Source of the DNA: Verrucomicrobiales bacterium
Lineage (GTDB): Bacteria > Verrucomicrobiota > Verrucomicrobiia > Verrucomicrobiales > Verrucomicrobiaceae
DNA: 8,992 bases
Direction: 5' to 3'
Assembly (NCBI GenBank): GCA_003453085.1
Contig: DMMK01000144.1
Coordinates: 1-8,992, forward strand
The position numbers and the translations under genes are program-made. How positions within the stretch are numbered: the first letter of the stretch is position 1; every line of letters starts with the position of its first letter. Positions 7,220-8,992 of the stretch are shown piece after piece. Under the pieces are notes generated by a model. That model did no database searches and was not told the origin of the DNA. It saw only the letters and a program-made list of their open reading frames with translations.

Positions 7220-7256
7220 TCAGGCTAAAAAACTCACGCCTGCTAGACAAGCCTGA
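7220..7256. repeat. Perfect 7-bp inverted repeat over the putative dehydrogenase promoter
   Basis: TCAGGCT at 7220-7226 and its exact complement AGCCTGA at 7250-7256 are 23 bases apart (30 bp centre to centre, about three helical turns). One arm covers the putative -10 box and the other touches the putative -35 box. It could be an operator half-site pair or a weak hairpin. Chance is a real alternative for a 7-mer. Confidence 0.35.
7222..7250 (-). promoter_or_regulatory. Putative promoter of the sugar dehydrogenase gene
   Basis: On the minus strand, TTGTCT (7250-7245) and TAGCCT (7227-7222) have a 17-base spacer that ends in a run of T. A start near 7215 would give a leader of about 37 bases before the ATG at 7178. 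The -10 match is poor (three of six), so this is tentative. The gap 7179-7401 otherwise holds only the synthetase terminator. Confidence 0.3.
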
Positions 7257-7336
7257 AATGTTTTTGCCGGAATGCTCCATGTCCGTGCAGAGGCGGCGAT
7301 GGGTTTGTCCATCCGGCACCGGGCAGCCATGGACAG

Positions 7337-7375
7337 AAACAAAACAGCCCGCCGGCCACAAAGTGCCGGAGGGCT
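7337..7375 (-). terminator. Rho-independent terminator after the acyl-CoA synthetase gene
   Basis: On the minus strand, AGCCC-T-CCGGC pairs with GCCGG-C-GGGCT around an 8-base loop (7375-7346), giving ten GC-rich pairs with one internal mismatch. The tract GTTTTGTTTC follows at 7345-7336. It lies 27 bases after the TAA at 7402-7404, the stop that the synthetase would use if the frameshift were repaired. Its position supports that stop as the true end of the gene. Confidence 0.75.
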
Positions 7376-7401
7376 GGATGAGGAGGAGCTGTGGCTGAAC
7401 G

Positions 7402-8992
7402 TTAGGCCCCGCCTTTGGCGATTTTTTCGCAGCTCTGCACGTCGAGTTTGCCCGAGGAAAGGATGGGATGTCGGCCACGCGGATCATCTTTTTCGGGATC
7501 CACAGCGGTGGCATGCCTTTCTCCAGCAGGCGGTAGCGCAGGTCCAGGATTTCCTGGTGTTCGGGACCGCCTGGGATGGCGGTCAGCAGGATGAGGGCCT
7601 CGCCTCTTTCCACGTCCGGGATGCCGACGACGGCGATTTTGCGCGAGCTCTCATTTTCCAGGCCCATGGCTTTGATGAGGGCTTCTTCGACGGTTTCGTG
7701 CGGCACCATCTCGCCACCGATCTTGGAGAAGCGGCTAAGACGGCCTTCGATGTAGAGGAAGCCATCCAGATCAACTCGACCGATGTCGCCCGTGCGGAAC
7801 CAGCCGTCCGCATCAATGACTTCAGCGGTGCGTTTGGGATCCTGAAGGTAGCCGTCAAAAACGTTAGCTCCCTTGAACCAAATCATGCCGCTGGAATGCA
7901 GCGACTGAGGTTCGTTTGTTTCCGGGTGGGTGATGCGTACGGCGAGGCCGGGAATGACGTGGCCCACACTGCCTGGGCGGTGGTTGGGAATCCACACATA
8001 GCCGCTGGTTTCGTTGCCCAGCGGCACCGGGTCCGGAAGGTTGACGTTGGAGACGGGGGAGGTCTCGGTGAGGCCGTAACCTTCAAACACCTTTTTGTCG
8101 AAGCGCTGCTCAAAGGCGCTCGAGACCGTCGGCGGCAGCTTTTCAGCCCCGGTCACCACCATCTTCAGTGAGGCCAGCGACTCCCTGTTCACCCCGCGCA
8201 GGTAACCGCGCAGGAACGTAGGTGTGGCGATCATGAGGGTGACGCGGTATTTTTCGATCAGTTCGCCCAGCTTCTTGGTCTCCAGCGGGCTGGGGTAGGT
8301 GACCAAGTTCAGGCCGCTGATGATCGGATACCATAGGGTGACGGTACAGCCGAAACTGTGGAACAGTGGCAGGCTGCCCAGGATGCTGTCATTCGACTTC
8401 ATGCCGAGACGGCTGCTGAACTGGATGACATTGGCCATCACGTTCCGGTGCGTGAGGGCCACCCCTTTCGGATTGCCGGAACTGCCGCTGGTGAAAAGGA
8501 GGATGGCCTCTTCACTGCCGCCCTTTTTCGGCACGCCGAGGACGGTGGCCAGCACGGATGCCGGCAGCACTTTGCTGAGGGCCAGCCAGAGGACGATCTG
8601 AACCTTGATCTTTGGCAGGATGCGTTCGATGAGCATGAGCTGCTTCATCGGCGGCCAGGGGAAGCTCTGCATCTTGCGCACGAAAATGTCGGCCGTGATG
8701 AAGCGGTCCAGGTCCGCCGCCTTGATCGCATATTCCACGGAGGTTCGCCCGGCGGTGAAGTTGAGGTTTACCGGAATTTTGCCGGCGAGGAGGACCGCGA
8801 CGTTGGCGATGAGGCCGCCCAGCCCCGGAGGCAAGATGATGCCGACACGCTTTTTGTTAGTCTCGGCTTTGATGACCTTGGACAGCGCAATGGAGGCGGC
8901 CAGCACCTTGTCGTAGGACCGGCAGTTGTCATCCTTGCCATCCACCACCTGATTGCTCGTGCCGTGACGCTTCAAGCCTTTGAGCAGGGCAT
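7402..8992 (-). CDS. AMP-forming acyl-CoA/acyl-ACP synthetase (Aas-like), 5' partial and frameshifted near its C-terminus
   Basis: About 530 codons of an ANL-superfamily adenylating enzyme, which activates a fatty acid as acyl-AMP and passes it to CoA or ACP. In order: the N-terminal segment RVGIILPPG...GKIPVNLNFTAG, close to the synthetase half of Aas proteins; the P-loop LLFTSGSSGNPKGVALTHRN (about 8450-8510); YGLTETSP (about 8055-8080); GWFRTGD (about 7783-7804); and GRLSRFSKIGGEM (about 7705-7745). The frame is open to the right edge (ALLKGLKRHG...), so the start is outside the window. Homologues make an N-terminal PlsC acyltransferase or transporter domain possible, but none is visible. 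Near 7465-7467 one base is missing. After it, the frame that encodes ILSSGKLDVQSCEKIAKGGA and then TAA (7402-7404) is displaced by one base. It contains the conserved PxxxxGK catalytic-lysine motif. Unrepaired, translation enters non-homologous sequence and the dehydrogenase gene. Either a real lesion or a homopolymer sequencing error. Confidence 0.85.
7465..7467 (-). other. Single-base deletion (frameshift) in the synthetase gene
   Basis: The minus strand reads GACATCCCATCCTTTCC. In the uninterrupted frame this gives D-I-P-S-F-P, then unrelated residues. Adding one C to the CCC run gives GAC ATC CCC ATC CTT TCC TCG GGC AAA, that is D-I-P-I-L-S-S-G-K, the expected C-terminal motif, followed 17 codons later by TAA. 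The run of C is the natural place for a one-base length error. Confidence 0.85.

Noticed and set aside
7460..7475. Programmed ribosomal frameshifting as the reason for the synthetase frame change
   Set aside because: The site lacks an X-XXY-YYZ slippery heptamer and has only three C in a row. A simple one-base loss explains it better.

Overview
This 9 kb window looks like ordinary chromosomal DNA from a GC-rich Gram-negative bacterium. The most likely source is the Planctomycetes-Verrucomicrobia group, probably a Verrucomicrobiaceae (Prosthecobacter-like) organism. That placement is inference. It rests on the mix of secreted beta-propeller proteins, a secreted soluble sugar dehydrogenase and a sulfocyanin-like copper protein, and on start codons that almost all lack a Shine-Dalgarno sequence. 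No marker gene in the window proves it.

Layout, left to right. A minus-strand pair comes first: a circularly permuted ATP-grasp type 2 protein (80-1534) lies 69 bp downstream of a secreted NHL/six-bladed beta-propeller protein (1604-2617). Next is a minus-strand tRNA-Pro(GGG) with an encoded CCA end (2805-2881), with a good-looking promoter at 2921-2949. An AI-2E-type membrane transporter (about 3058-4239) is the only protein gene on the plus strand. It converges, with a 5-bp gap, on a minus-strand block. In order of transcription that block is: an AMP-forming acyl-CoA/acyl-ACP synthetase open at the right edge (8992 to 7402), a terminator, a secreted PQQ-type soluble sugar dehydrogenase (7178-5808), a second terminator, a sulfocyanin-like blue copper protein (5729-5148), and a secreted esterase of the enterochelin-esterase/CE1 type (5102-4245).

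The most important correction to a naive reading concerns positions 5808-8975, which form one open frame of about 1,055 codons. This is not a natural fusion protein. Near 7465-7467 the synthetase has lost one base, probably a C4 run reduced to C3. That shifts it out of the frame carrying its C-terminal catalytic lysine motif and its TAA stop at 7402-7404. The shifted frame then runs through a terminator hairpin, a putative promoter and the dehydrogenase signal peptide. The two genes should be annotated separately.

The dehydrogenase, copper protein and esterase are all predicted to be exported. They could form a small periplasmic module for sugar oxidation and ester cleavage, with the copper protein as a candidate electron acceptor (inference). 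The copper protein has His where the usual axial Met ligand of C-x4-H-x4-M type-1 copper sites would be. I found no CRISPR array, transposon, phage gene or clearly new multi-gene system. No stretch longer than 300 bases lacks a gene.
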